64,000 bases of DNA from Rhodamnia argentea (taxonomy: Eukaryota; Streptophyta; Magnoliopsida; Myrtales; Myrtaceae): positions 30,079,948 to 30,143,947 of the forward strand of contig NC_063154.1 in the NCBI RefSeq assembly GCF_020921035.1. Direction: 5' to 3'. Positions 49,474-61,124 of this stretch are shown one piece after another (the first letter of the stretch is position 1; the number at the start of each line of letters is the position of its first letter). A program made the position numbers and the translations under genes. A model generated the notes under the pieces. That model saw nothing but the letters and a program-made list of their open reading frames with translations, was not told the DNA's origin and searched no databases.

Positions 49474-51030
49474 ATGAGAATGCCTTACGATATGCCAATG
49501 GATATTTACACTGGAAGCCACAACAGGTAGAACATAACGCTTTTTCACGCTTTTGCTTCCGGCTTTCCTGAGACTCTGGGGTACTTCCAGATGAGTGGTG
49601 CAGCCCAAAAGCTATATCTATAGGATAACAGCAATGAAATAGGGAATACCTTTTGGATTGGGTGTGAGAGGGGCAAGAGCTTGTGTTGGTGAAGTGAGAT
49701 GAGAAAGGCTTCGTATTTGTTGTGGCGTGCCCGAAGGAATAAGTGAGCTGGTTCAGCATTTTTGATTACCTACCTTTTTTAGGCGCAGACATTTGTAAAG
49801 CACAAAATGGTGGTTATACTATGATAGGAGATGTCGAGAGTGTCGAGGGAAGTTCGTTTTGTAAAAAGAAGACATCCATGTGAGGCATATGCTTGGACAG
49901 AAAGCATGAGATGCCCCATCATATGCAGAACAAGATAACTTGTTTTTATCATTCAAATTTTGTTTCTCTCGTGCAATTTTTTCTATTCCATGGACAAAAT
50001 TTAAGTTTCAACAATGTGAATTTTTGGCTCCCTGGATGGATGGATCTTTTTTCTTACTACCTCTTTGGATGTAACGCCTCTTGAACTCAACCTAAGCCAT
50101 CCATTGCTGTAAATTGAGTAGACTGGACTTCCCTCTCTCCCTCTCTCTCTCTGTATATATATATATATATATACACACACACGCTTGTTTTGTTAGCTGG
50201 GGCTTTAGTTGTGAAAATAGCTCTGGGTGGACCCATTTCAAATGACTTTCAACACCTACTGATGGCATCATCCCCCATCGTCGGAAAGCGTTCGAACCAA
50301 CACGGGCGTGGTTGACCAACCTTGGGGTGGTTCAGGGGGCCATGTTCCAAATTGGATACTGCTGTTTGATGAGTCTTCTTTCCCGGATCTCAGTCCTGGA
50401 CCCATTCAAAGAACGCTTTTGATATCCGCTCGATTCTCCAATTTCAGCTTACTACGGTAATGAGTTGTTAAACAAGGTGTGCATCATCTATCGATATGGA
50501 GGGAAGGAAAATGAAACTATCCTAAGAGAGGAATGCGGACGATTTGTGATTCAAAAGAGGGAGAATTACGTGCTGTGCTCCGTCGGATGCGCTTACCCAC
50601 TCCCGACGGATGGATTTAGAGGGCTTAAATCGAAAAGAGAGAGAGAACACATGAAAGTTACTGCTTGTGGGGTTGTGGCTTTTATGGATATGCATCATTC
50701 TCTGTCCAACTCGGGAACAAGATTGAACCGAACGGGCTAGTTTTAGGTGGTTCCTAGGTGTACCGATCTAGTCCTCGATTCCACATAAGGAACCGGATTG
50801 ACCGGATCACCTAGATCGGATCGAACCACCGGCCAAAATTCTCAATTTTTTTTTGTTTGACGTAAACTCTAATTTTTCTTTTAATATTAGGAAACTCCAC
50901 TTGAAGGGAATAGAAGAAATTAAGAATTCTAAATGAAATAACACATTGATATTGATGTAGATATACAGACAGATAGGGCTCTTTGTTTTTAAGCTTAATA
51001 GCCGAATCAAACAAGTCTTTACAATACTAA
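49474..51030. other. Downstream of COG1, no gene seen
   Basis: 3' flank of COG1, then a CT run, a TA run and a CA run at about 50130-50182. A 91-codon frame at 50465-50740 is unassigned. 50700-50840 contains repeated 'gaaccgg' and 'cggatc' words like those at 53150-53280, probably an old repeat. Confidence 0.45.
50128..50182. repeat. Compound CT/TA/CA microsatellite
   Basis: A run of CT, then TA (about 50154-50173), then CA repeats directly joined. Confidence 0.9.
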
Positions 51031-52213
51031 TGCTTTGTTTGTTTCATGGAAAATATTTTCCACGAAAAACGTTTTCTCAATTTTCGATGTTTGGGAACGG
51101 AAAATGAGTGGTTAGGGGAAAATATTTTCCGATCAACAGAAAAAACCTTCTAAAACTGAGAAAAATGAAAATCATTTTTCCCTTCTATCTCAGGCATCTC
51201 TTTAGCAAGTAAGTTTCTGGAAATTAAAAAAATTTCTTTTCTCTTTCCTCATCCCTATTCTCTCTCCTCAGTCCACGTTCTCTCTCCTCCGTCTCTGTTC
51301 TCTCTCCTCGTTCTCTCTGCTCCATCCCTCTCGTCTAATACAGAGCAGGTTGTCTAGAGACCTCATCCTTCAAAACCAGCTCCTGCCATGGGCAAGAGCT
51401 CTAGAATCATGGCCTCTCCTCGAATCTCTCTGCCAAAATAACCGGAACAAGTTCCCTCGCTACTGGGACGAGCTCGTTGGAATGGCAGAAGGGAGTGGCA
51501 TGCCCGTTCTCGACGTAATCCCCGTGTTTGTTTGCCACTAAAAAGATACAGAGGCAGAGAAAGAACTGTGATGTTATCAGTTGGTTTTATATTGACTGTG
51601 ATATATCACATAACTTGAAGAGTTGCGATCCTGGGATCTTCGCCTCCATGGCGAGGCTCGCCTCGCCGTTCTTGAGCTCGGCTGACCCTCGCGGCCTCGC
51701 CCGCCTGCACGAGTGTCTGCCGGGGGAGCCATTCCTCGACACCAGGCTGCCTTCGCTTTCAACTTCCTCGCTCACCAGCCGTGGCCGCTCGCTCGAGCTC
51801 GGGACTCGCTGGGACCGGCCGAGCCTCGAGCTCGCCGGCCTGCGTCGATGGCCGGGCTGAGGAAGGAGGAAAGAGCGGCGGAGGAAGGAGCAGCAGCAGA
51901 GGAAGGTGCAAGCAGCGCATGAAGGAAGGAGGAGGAAGCAAGAAAGAACAAAAGAGAAAAAAGAAAAGAAAATTAAAAATTAACAAATTTAACAAAAAAA
52001 ATTCAAAAAAAGTAAAACATAATTAAAAATTACTAAAAAATAAAAAATTCTGTGCAATAGAAATTGATTTTTCTTACCAAACTGCGAAAAATATTTTTTA
52101 ATTCGTTTTCATGTTTTTGCCAAATACCGAAAAATATCACCATTTTTTCAGAAAACGACTTCTTGAAAAATTTTTTTCAGAAACGTTTCATTTTTCGTGA
52201 AACAAACAGAGCC
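51031..52213. mobile_element. Pack-type TIR element with a captured gene fragment
   Basis: Inverted ends 'tgctttgtttgtttcatgg' and, from the right, 'ggctctgtttgtttcacga', with TAA on each side (51028-51030 and 52214-52216). The sub-terminal regions are rich in 'ggaaaatattttcc' words in both orientations. A 3-bp TAA duplication with ends starting GGCT(C/T)TGTTTG fits the PIF/Harbinger/Tourist group. The interior includes a coding fragment (51340-51535) and a GC-rich tract (51640-51870) unlike the arms. No transposase recognised. Confidence 0.65.
51340..51535 (+). pseudogene. Captured fragment resembling a C45 peptidase / acyl-CoA:6-APA acyltransferase-like gene
   Basis: The open frame 51350-51541 reads SRDLILQNQLLPWAR, then NRNKFPRYWDELVGMAEGSG and MPVLDVI. 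The RYWDEL-G-AEGSG-P-LD-I order is the N-terminal part of plant proteins of the C45/6-APA acyltransferase-like family as I remember them. The similarity starts and ends abruptly inside the TIR element, after which the frame continues only eight codons to a stop. It is a gene fragment, not a gene. Family call is from memory and should be treated as moderate. Confidence 0.5.
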
Positions 52214-52216
52214 TAA

Positions 52217-53611
52217 GTGTACTTTTAATAAGGGTTAATGGCATTAAAAAAACTTCAAATTATGCCCAATGCGACATCGATGTCCCATATTTTTAATTAC
52301 GTCACTAGAAATACTAAACAATGTATATGGTGATGGACATACTCCACATTATTTTTTTTTTGTCACAAAAAAATTCCCGAACTTGTACCCGTGTTTAGGG
52401 TATTGGTGACACAAATGAAAGAACTTTCGGTATTAATAAATTCAAGTTTTCCTTTTGTTGTAAATGAAGAGTATTTTTGTCACTTTGGTATAACTTTCAG
52501 GGTATTGGTGACAAAACAAATTTTGGATAGTAAGGTTACTCGACACTCGACAGTAGGCTAGATGCCAGCTCTGACCAAATACCGAGCCTCGGAGTGGGTG
52601 TAGACCATCTTGGAGCAGCTACGGGACGAAAAGACCGATGATGGCGGACTCGGGAGCACTAACTTCGAGAAGGAGTGATCGGTTTTCAATCCAATCTAAT
52701 TCCCAGACGGTCTAGTGGAGCCAGTCGAGGTGCACATCCTACCCAAACCAAGACGAGGACAACAACAAAAGAAGCAACGTATCAGGTGTCTAATAAGGTT
52801 GTTATGCTTCTGCTAAGCGGCAACATACCCTCACAAATTAGCATTTCATTAGCTCGTGCATGTGAATACTCTTGCTCACATCCACAAAACGCAGCAAACA
52901 TCAAGAATTTAATTGCAAAAACTAACTGAAAGCAAGCTTTGACAGATCGAGCAAGGGAAAAAGGAGCCAAAGCTTAGACTCAATACAGGATCCAAGCTCG
53001 GGTACACAAAACCCTCACACTCCTAAGTACGGCACTTACCCCATTAAGCAAATAAAACAGCAAACAACTGAAAGAAGAGGCCGTGCATGAATAAATATAA
53101 GGTTTAGGTTTAGGTTTAAGAAATCCAAAAAAAAAAAAAAAAAAAAAATTCTGTCCGGTGCGGTTCCCTCTTGGAACCGAGAACCAGATCGCCCGAACAC
53201 CGGTTCCAATTTTAAGGAATCGGGAACCGGATCAGCGCTTCCTAGAACAGGACCCAACCGGCCGGTTTAGTCAGCCTATCTTGCTCGCCCTTAACTCCGA
53301 GTTCCAAAAACAACCATAAACAAACGATCCTAGATTATCTCTCTATGAAAACTATGAATGCGAGTATCAACAAAAAGCATCAATCTAATTTAATTAAAAT
53401 CACAATTTATGAACTAACTGTCGGCCTCAAAATAAACTATCAATTGTAACATATTCACCAGAAAATGCTAAAACAAAACTAAATGCAAAGGGAATCGGTT
53501 CGGATTAAACCATGTTGAAGACGAGTCGCTCTGTGTTTTAGATTTGGATTGTGAACGTGCTTTGGGATCAATTCTTGGACAAAACCAAATTATAGCATTA
53601 ATAATCTCACA
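52217..53611. other. Intergenic, repeat-derived in part
   Basis: 52230-52510 starts 'gggttaatgg' and resembles one arm of the MITE at 21749. 53125-53148 is an A run. 53150-53280 has 'ggaaccg' words shared with 50760-50830. No gene recognised. Confidence 0.45.
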
Positions 53612-53620
53612 CAATCAAAT

Positions 53621-54265
53621 GGAAAATTGTCCAAAAAGTCTTACATCTATTATACTTTTGCCAATTCAATCTTAAAACTTTCAATTTTATTAATTGAGTT
53701 CTAAACCTTTTGGTAATTTTCCAATTGAGTCCATTGGCTAGAAATCGTTAACGTGAATGTCAATTGTCTTACGTGGCATAGACGACAATGACTTGAACAA
53801 TTTTTTGAATTTATTTATTTATTTTTATTTTTCCTTTTTTTTCCATTGTGCTGGTGTGGGTCATCAGTGACCCTCGCCGTGATGGCCTCACCAAGGGCCT
53901 TTGCAGCCCCGCTGGCAATGGGTGAGGGGGCCATCGCCCAAGGCCTTCACGGCCGGCAAGGGTCTTTGCAGGCGGTGAGGGTCTCTAGTGACCATCACCG
54001 GCATAATAAAAAAATCGAAAAAGGGAAAATTAAAACAAATTTAAAAAAAAAACTAATAATTCAAAAATTTTGAAATAAAGTTACAAAAATTTATCCACAT
54101 TAGCACCGATTGTGTCATGTAGGTCGACCAACAACGATTTTCAGCTAATAGGACTCAATTGGAAAATTATCGAAAAGTTTAGAACTCAATTGATAAAATC
54201 AAAAGGTGTAGGACTAAATGGATGGAAATTTAATAGGTTTAGAACTTTGTGAATAATTTCCCTTG
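53621..54265. mobile_element. Long-TIR element with GC-rich core, 9-bp target duplication
   Basis: Left arm words 'ggaaaattgtccaaaaag', 'aattgagttctaaacctttt', 'aattttccaattgagtcc' appear inverted on the right as 'ggactcaattggaaaatt', 'aagtttagaactcaatt' and 'aaatttaataggtttagaactttgtgaataatttcc'. Both arms include the 'tacgtggca'-'tgtcatgtagg' inner edge. The core (53850-54000) is GC-rich, 'ggtgagggtc' type. The 9-mer 'caatcaaat' flanks it (53612-53620 and 54266-54274). Mutator-like by arm length and duplication size; non-autonomous. Confidence 0.75.
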
Positions 54266-54539
54266 CAATCAAATTAATCGGATAATGGAAAAAGGTTCTT
54301 ACTTCAACCACGAAAAGACCGCATTCGCCGGCCAATTTTATTGAATGTCTCGGCCAATTTTACTGAAATCTTCACCTTTTGTTTCCTCTGGCTCTTCCCT
54401 TTTTTCATATATTTTCTGGCCGCTTCGCCCACCAAGAATTCCTTTTTTCTCGGCTTCCTTGATTTTTCAATCTTTGAAATGTAAACTAATGAGAAATTGC
54501 GAGACGCTGATATTATTATTTTTTGCTTGAGTTATGCGA

Positions 54540-55560
54540 ATGCAGCTCTTAGAATTCGCAATATAAAATAAGTAAAAAGAAAATTATTACAGTTCTATTA
54601 GTATAATATAACTTATATACGTGATCTTATTTGAGAGACAATGTCTGAATTTTGAATGATTTATCTCTATTTTCAGTTAAAATAATATAAAATAGTTACC
54701 TCTAAATTAAATCAAGGTAAGACAAAAAAATAAAAAAAAAAAAAAAATCAAGGATTACAGTAGTTATCCTATTCCATCATACTTATTTATTATGTTGCAA
54801 TCTTATACAACTACTTTATATCAAGTTCATACAGACCAAACTCATCTCCACCGTCGATTACATAAGTCTCATTGTGAGATTCACATAATTAATGGTCGAG
54901 ATAATGTTGGTCTACATGATCTATATGGTAGGCAACACTTTCTCAATAGCGCCAAATTTGAATTTCGAAAGGATTATATCAACAACAACTTCAAAAGTAC
55001 CGCATCATACATAAATATAAGTACGGTGATAATGTCTCGCACAACTCTCTGAAGCAATTCAATCCAGGTTCTCAGTCATGAAGTCGGCCTCAAGGGTTTC
55101 AACTCGTGGCAAGAAGATGCACCGCGCCATGGTGCGGAAGCAGTCGGAAAGAGATCAAAGGATGCGAAGAATTCATGAAGATCTCGAACTAGTTATCGAG
55201 GACAAGTACGTTGACGTCATGGAGACGCGTCAGGAGAAGGCGGAGAAGGCGAGGCTGCTGTCCACGTCAATGCTGCCGGAGCCGTCGGGTTTGCAACAGT
55301 ATGTTACTAAGGCGGATCACGTGCCTTGCAAAGAGTGTGAGAAAGAGAAGGCAAGAGGTGATGGATTAGGGTTTCACTTTTGCCCAAACGACGAGGTGAT
55401 AATTGGATTCATGACTAAGGTGGGTTCGATCGGCAGCTCATCAGCAAGAAGCTTTGGGCCGGATCCAGTTGCGGCAGGAAGAACTCGTCAAATCCGGTGG
55501 TATTGGCGGGGCAGCGATGCATCCATGCTCATATAACGTATCTTTTGAAAAGCTCAAAAC
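54540..55560. repeat. Duplicated segment A (left copy)
   Basis: Collinear with 57990-59010. Shared words include 'gcaatc-tatacaactacttta', 'aaatataagta-ggtgataatg', 'cagtcatgaagt-ggcctca' and 'gccatggtg-ggaagcagtcgga'. Carries the unknown small-protein gene at 55078 with its own upstream region. Confidence 0.8.
55078..55536 (+). CDS. Small unknown protein, family member A, probably shifted near its end
   Basis: I do not recognise this protein. An open frame of 152 residues. It starts MKSASRVSTRGKKMHRAMV, has a basic then acidic charged stretch (RKQSERDQRMRRIHEDLELV, then IEDKYVDVMETRQEKAEKAR, likely helical), and then a cysteine motif PCKECEKEKARGDGLGFHFC, i.e. C-x2-C-x12-H-x-C, followed by PNDEVIIGF. 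That motif could bind a metal ion. After about residue 115 the frame seems to have shifted: the frame +2 reading ends in a segment (IHAHI) that matches the end of copy B' (CVHAHLGMP). No signal peptide or membrane span. Its ATG matches the equivalent ATG in copy A'. Function unknown. Confidence 0.5.
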   Translation: MKSASRVSTRGKKMHRAMVRKQSERDQRMRRIHEDLELVIEDKYVDVMETRQEKAEKARLLSTSMLPEPSGLQQYVTKADHVPCKECEKEKARGDGLGFHFCPNDEVIIGFMTKVGSIGSSSARSFGPDPVAAGRTRQIRWYWRGSDASMLI

Positions 55561-56339
55561 TCAAAACTCGATCCTTTCAATGTTTTTGGGTTCATGTTTT
55601 TGGTTACATTCTGTTTCAATTCGAGTTTATCAAAGGCTCTCACGAAGATTCAACGAATCTCAATGAGATTCGATTGTGGAGATAGATTTGTTGAACCCAA
55701 ATCTTTTTCGGAGATATTGTTTGCTTTTTCAAATTGTTCCTGTTGTTCACATTCTTCCATCTTGTTTGCTTTTTCAAATTGTTCCTATTGTTCATATTCT
55801 CCAATGCATCGTTACATCAAATATGTCAATCGTCAAATTCCGCGTGAAAAAATCTAATTGTCATTAAATTTGTGCGTTAATGATATGAAAATCTACACAT
55901 TTAGCTTTTTGCTTTACCCGTAACCTCGGGAAGATGAATTTTTCTTTTCTGAACTAACCCGCAATCTGAAAGATGAATATTTCCTTTCTCAACTGTTGTT
56001 GCTTGTGAAAATCTAAATAATTTAGATATTGTTCTATTTTGCTTATTGTTTTTGGGTGGATAAATTTCATTACTTGATTGAATTTTGAGTCCACGTCTTG
56101 GATGAACATCGAATTCATATTCTCTTTCCTAAATATGAATCAACACTCGACATCAAATATATTCAGGCTCAAGATCATTGCTTGACTCTCGAGATTTTAT
56201 TGTTGATGAAACTTAACAATCATATACAAATTACAAACATTTTATTGCGCCAGTTTAAAATTCAAAAGAATTAAGTAAATAAATAGAAAGAATATTTTTT
56301 TATTTTACTTGCGAAACCTAGAATTAGACTCGTAGTCGA

Positions 56340-56700
56340 ACACCTAAAGAGACTCTACATCGAATACCTAAGCATGTGGATACAGTCACCTACATCAAGA
56401 TGGATTTTGCAACAACGATGCATGATGAGACGGAAAACGGTGGCTGTAGTGCCGTGGCAACCGCAAGGGGATCTGACTACGTGGGTTGCGACTGTCGGGA
56501 TGGATTCATCAGCACCGTCGGAAAGGTCATTGCCGTTGAAGAGCAGATGCATTGTTGGCGAAGGGTGTGCAGAGGAGAGGGAAAGGGCCGGGCGAGGGAC
56601 CATCGGTCTTTCATTGCTGTCCGTGCGATTCCGGTGGTGGTCATGCCTTTGTGCCTATGCTCGTCTTGGTATGCCAGCGTGTGATTGCTATAATAGTTCG
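56340..56700 (+). pseudogene. Unknown small-protein family, member B, broken
   Basis: Equivalent of the open frame at 61977-62363. It starts MDFATTMHDETE at 56401 and keeps the AFHCCPCD-like end of the cysteine motif in another frame ('tttcattgctgtccgtgcgat'). Compared with B' it has a frameshift after the first ~15 codons and lacks about 105 bp after the cysteine motif, jumping directly to 'atgcctttgtg'. The flanks on both sides (56290-57200) also match those of B' (61800-62850), so a block of over 1 kb was duplicated. Confidence 0.6.
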
Positions 56701-57299
56701 AGCAAACGAAGAAAGTTTACTGAAAACTCTCACTAAATGCTGTGACGGTCTTTTATTGGATGTTGAAGCAAGTGTGACAATTGACCCAAAAAAAAAAAAA
56801 AGAAAGCGTGAGCCATGCATTGAATATTCAACAAGACGGCAGCCACGTCACTGATTTTTGTATAGGCTAAGGTATGAGATTTCTTAAGATGTCCAGGATT
56901 GCTCATAGTTCGAGATATATCGATGTATAGGCTGGACATCCGATTTTTGTCGGACACATCCGGCCCCTTCTGGTCGCTAGTTTTTAGTTGTTGGATTTGA
57001 GTTTCTCAATTGATTTCTCCTTTTTTTTGGGGGCATATATACATATATCATCTATATCATGATTTTCGTTGTAGGAAACATTACTGGACTTTAATTACAT
57101 GCATCACCGCTAAAGGGAAAGCAAAATTATGTCGTGTTGTTTAAAATGTCGATCTTTTGATGTTTACGTTTTGAGACATGGGTAACACCCGATCTTGTCA
57201 ACATTGCTATTTAGACCTGACAAAAACTCCAAAATTATAACGTATATATTTTAAATTTGTCTGCCCCTTGTCTTACGTACCTTTTGGTTCTAATAAGGT

Positions 57300-57990
57300 G
57301 ATAAGGCAACATGGGGTAACGTTTTTTGAACCTGTGCATTTAGCTAATAAAAATGTACATTACTTAATTGATAAAATTAAAAAGGTCTAAAATTGAATTG
57401 ACAAAAGTGTAATACATTTTGGATTATTTGGACAATATTCGCACTTAACAGTACTTGAAATACCCAATCTGGCAGAATATGTGGACAAACCCACGGCGGA
57501 TTTTTAAGGGCTATTATGGATGGAAATCCAACTAAAGATATTATTGGGTCATTGAACAAATTTGGAAGCATTGGTTCTACCGAAAATAAAAATTTGGGTA
57601 AAGATGTCATAATGAAAAAATTTAGGATACATTTTTGTGGTAAACAGAGAGTATTTTTGTCACATTGGTACAAGTACTGTGGATATTAAGGTTACTGGGC
57701 ATAGTTTATAGTTTTTTTTCCCTTTCAATGCACAAACATTGGGAGTTTATTCATATTCCTCTGTTTATTTCAAATTATAGCTATAATTCTGTGTAATCCC
57801 TAATAATGCTTGCACGACAATTGATGTAATCCTAATATACAAAAATGAATATCATACTACTATACTAGTAAAAGATAACTACAAGTCCATAAACAACAAT
57901 GACTATAGAAATCAGAGTAATCATGACTAGGGCTATCATAAATGGATAGTGCTGTAGCCAATACAAGCTTTGGTTTCGCTAAATAATCAA
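57300..57990. other. Intergenic, no gene seen
   Basis: AT-rich, with 57390-57700 resembling an arm of the long-TIR repeats ('aattgaattgacaaaagt', 'attatttggacaat'). No coding sequence. Confidence 0.4.
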
Positions 57991-58523
57991 CAGTTATCAG
58001 AATTCATAACGCCGACAATAACATTATCACATGACAAAAACATCATAGGAAAAACCAGTGGAATTATTATGCTTTTATTTAGTTACACAATCAATGAAGC
58101 TATTAGAATTCACAATATATATAAAAAAGTAAAACTGGAATTATTACATTACCATTAGTTTAGTATACTATGGGGGGAGAATGTAGGAGTTTTCGTTGAT
58201 TTATTGCTATTTTCAGTTCAAATTAGAAACTATAGTTACCCTATCCCGTTTCATTATACTTATCTATTACCTTGCAATCCTATACAACTACTTTATCATG
58301 ATTCAGACCAAACTATTTCCAGCGTCGACCACATTAGCCTCACTTAGAGGTACACCCCACAATAATTTCGTCAACAGCCCACATGCACTCAAAAGCACAA
58401 CACCATAAGTGAAAATATAAGTACAGTGATAATGCCCTCGCTCAACTCTTTGAATTTTTTGACAGAAAAAAAAAAAAAAAACTCTCTGAATTCTACACGT
58501 GCAGTCCAATCCAAATTCACAGT

Positions 58524-58995
58524 CATGAAGTTGGCCTCACCATCCAAGAGGTTTCAACTCGCGGCAAGAATATGCACTGCGCCATGGTGAGGAAGCAGTC
58601 GGAAACAGTTCAGAGGACGCGAAGGACTCATGACGATCTCGAACTAGCTATCGAGGATGAGGACGTTGATGTGGAAGTTTGATGCGAAGGATTCATGACG
58701 ATCTCGAACTGGCCATCGAGGACGAGGATGTTGATGTGGAAACAGTTGGTAAGAGATCAAAGGATGTGAAGGACTCATGAAGATCTCGAAACACGGCCGG
58801 ATAAGCTGAAGCTGTCGATTGTCAACGCGGCGGTTTAAAGGTGAAGCCATCGGTTTGCTATCATGTTACGGAGGTGGGCCAAGTGTTCTTGTAAAGAGTG
58901 CGAGGAAGAGAAGGCAAGGGGTGATGTATTAGGTTTTCACTTCTGCCCAAACGACGAAGTGGTAGTCGGATTCAGATCGGCCACCCGCCCATGAG
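58524..58995 (+). pseudogene. Unknown small-protein family, member A', broken
   Basis: Matches the gene at 55078-55536. After the ATG there is a 9-bp insertion and a one-base loss that shift the frame. In the middle, a segment is repeated: 'gcgaaggactcatgacgatctc' at 58619, again at 58684 and in modified form at 58765. The cysteine motif is still readable in one frame (CKECEEEKARGDVLGFHFC, then PNDEVVVGF), then a stop follows in TRP-stop. Stops and shifts make the copy non-coding as a whole. Confidence 0.7.
58619..58790. repeat. Short internal tandem duplication in member A'
   Basis: Three copies of a 65- to 81-bp unit beginning 'g(c/t)gaagga(c/t)tcatga(c/a)gatctcgaa' at 58619, 58684 and 58765. 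Member A has the unit once (55170). Confidence 0.75.
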
Positions 58996-59009
58996 CAAGA
59001 AGCCTTGGC

Positions 59010-60405
59010 TTGGTTTCAGAGAATTTCTTAAACCCAACCCATGGTGTTGTCGGGCTATGCGTCATAGTTTCAGGTTCATTATGTTTCCATTCGAATTTAT
59101 CGAAGCTGATAATTACTTTTCTCTCAGTTTTGCTCTAATAAATTTGTTGAACCCAATCATTGAATTTATGTGGAAATAGATTTGTTAAATTACGTATATT
59201 CTATTTTGATTTGCTAATTTGTGCGTGATTGATATGGCAATGTACAAGGCGGATGATAACATATTTATTTTCTGGATGACCGAGACCGAGGTGGAACTCA
59301 ATAAAAACCGAAAGTTGCAGCTAGTGAATCAATCCACATGAAGGAAGAGTATAAATAGGATCAGCACAGAGAATGGGCGATAAAAATCTCAGCAGACAAC
59401 CAACCATCGCGAATAAATGTTAACCTCGGAAGACGAGCAGAAATCATATGCACTATCGCCGATCAACACAATAAAGATATTTTTCTGTGTATTATTTTTT
59501 TATTTCGTTTGGATGAATGGTGTTAGTTGATGTTTGATTTAAGTAGGTAATGTTATTTAGCATTCAGCACGAATGTTTGTCAACATGCTCTAGTTGTAGA
59601 AAAATGTTAAGAGACAGAGACCGAGTGCTGGGTGAGAATTGAGTTGAATGGAGTAGTTGAGATCCAGCATGAGGGGAAGTAGTTGTTAAGAGCTATTAAT
59701 GGTCGAATTTAAAGAAATCTCCCATATGATATGGATATTTATAGTGAGAGAGAGCTTGTGGTTAATGGATAGGATCTTATCACGTGTGGCTATCTAGATA
59801 ACGAGAAATCAATTGTTCAGAGTTTGCCACGTGTTAGAGTGATGCTGTCTAATGGTGGCTTGCCATATGTTATGATGACATGGGCCAACGAGGAGTTACC
59901 ATGTGTGGGGGGTGGGTGGGTTTTGTTGTTGTGGGGGTGAGGTGGTGCTTGTTAACAAACAACATCAAGCCCATTAAATTAAATTTGGTGATCGTTGGGC
60001 TCTGAACTCATCAATCAAAATCCTCAAAAACATTCTAAAAATCAATGATTGAAATTACTTTCGAAAGAGTACGCTGATTGTTTATTATATGTCGAGTCGA
60101 TCGTGCTTCAAATAGGCCAATAACCAAAGAAGGGAGGGAAGGAGAAAGAGACAGATCTTAACATGTGTGGAGTTTATCCCTTAGAACCTCTCATTGCTCC
60201 ACAAACTAGAAGATTCAATGTCCACGTAGAATTTAAGGGACTTTCAATTCCACGATTAGTAGCTTGATGTATATTTGGTTAATGAACTGACAATAAATGT
60301 GCTTAATGAAAATAGATTTGAAAATAAATGGCCAACATGAAGGAAAATTCAATGTAGCCGCTAGAATTGGTGCTGTTTTCTTAAAATACTCCATGACTTT
60401 CAAAA
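59010..60405. other. Intergenic, no gene seen
   Basis: AT-rich spacer between the A' segment and the TIR element at 60406. No convincing coding sequence; a G/T-rich patch lies near 59905-59950. Confidence 0.45.
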
Positions 60406-61079
60406 TAGCATAAGGACACTACAAGTGATAATATTTGTGTACGACACTTATTTTGGTGTCAATACTTTTTTTTTTAATCACTTAAATGCCATTTAAAAAA
60501 AAAGATTATTTGAGTGCCAAACCCGATGAGTTTTTCCGGAAATCTGGTGTGGCATCTACGTAGCTTGCCGGAGGATCCAACTCAACCGTAAAAAAAGCTA
60601 AAAACTAATAAAAAAATTTCACGTAAAATTTAAAAAATTGAAAATAAGCTAAAAACCTAAAAAAGATAAGCTAAAGCTTAAAAAAATTCCAGTTGCAGCG
60701 GCGAGCGCTCGCACGACCCTCGCCATTGTGCGAAGCAGTTCTTCTTTTATTAGTTTTTAACATTATTTTTAAATTTAATTTAACTTTTTGAAAAAATTAA
60801 GTTAATTTGTAAAAATTCAGTCCACTCTAAAAAAAAATTTACACGTGTAAGTTATTTTTTAAAAAAATTGCCACGTTGACTAACATTTTTTTTTAAATAT
60901 CCATGTAATATTAAAAAATTAATAAAAAATGTCATGTGAACTGTTTGGCCGAAATCTTTCTCCGTTGATACTATATTGATTGTTTTTTGTCTGATTTGTC
61001 ACTTAAGTGAGGCAGCCAAAAATATTGGTACTAAAGAGAGAGCCGTACACAAATATTATCACGAGATGTCCATATGCCA
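60406..61079. mobile_element. 674-bp TIR element with 8-bp target duplication
   Basis: Ends 'tagcataaggacac' and, read inward from the right, 'tggcatatggacat', continuing with an almost identical 'gtgataatatttgtgtacg' in both arms and then 'cacttaa'-type words. The 8-mer 'tttcaaaa' flanks it exactly (60398-60405 and 61080-61087). The core is GC-rich around 60700 ('gcggcgagcgctcgcacg'). An 8-bp duplication fits hAT-type elements. No transposase. Confidence 0.8.
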
Positions 61080-61124
61080 TTTCAAAACTAACAAAAGTTA
61101 GCCTCGTAGAGCGGGTCGCTTTGG

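Larger units (their letters stand above)
57990..59010. repeat. Duplicated segment A' (right copy)
   Basis: Second copy of the segment at 54540-55560, about 3.45 kb to the right, more decayed. Confidence 0.8.

Noticed and set aside
51528..52026. Overlapping frames over the GC-rich part of the TIR element
   Set aside because: Arg/Ala/Ser low complexity in three phases; no domain visible.
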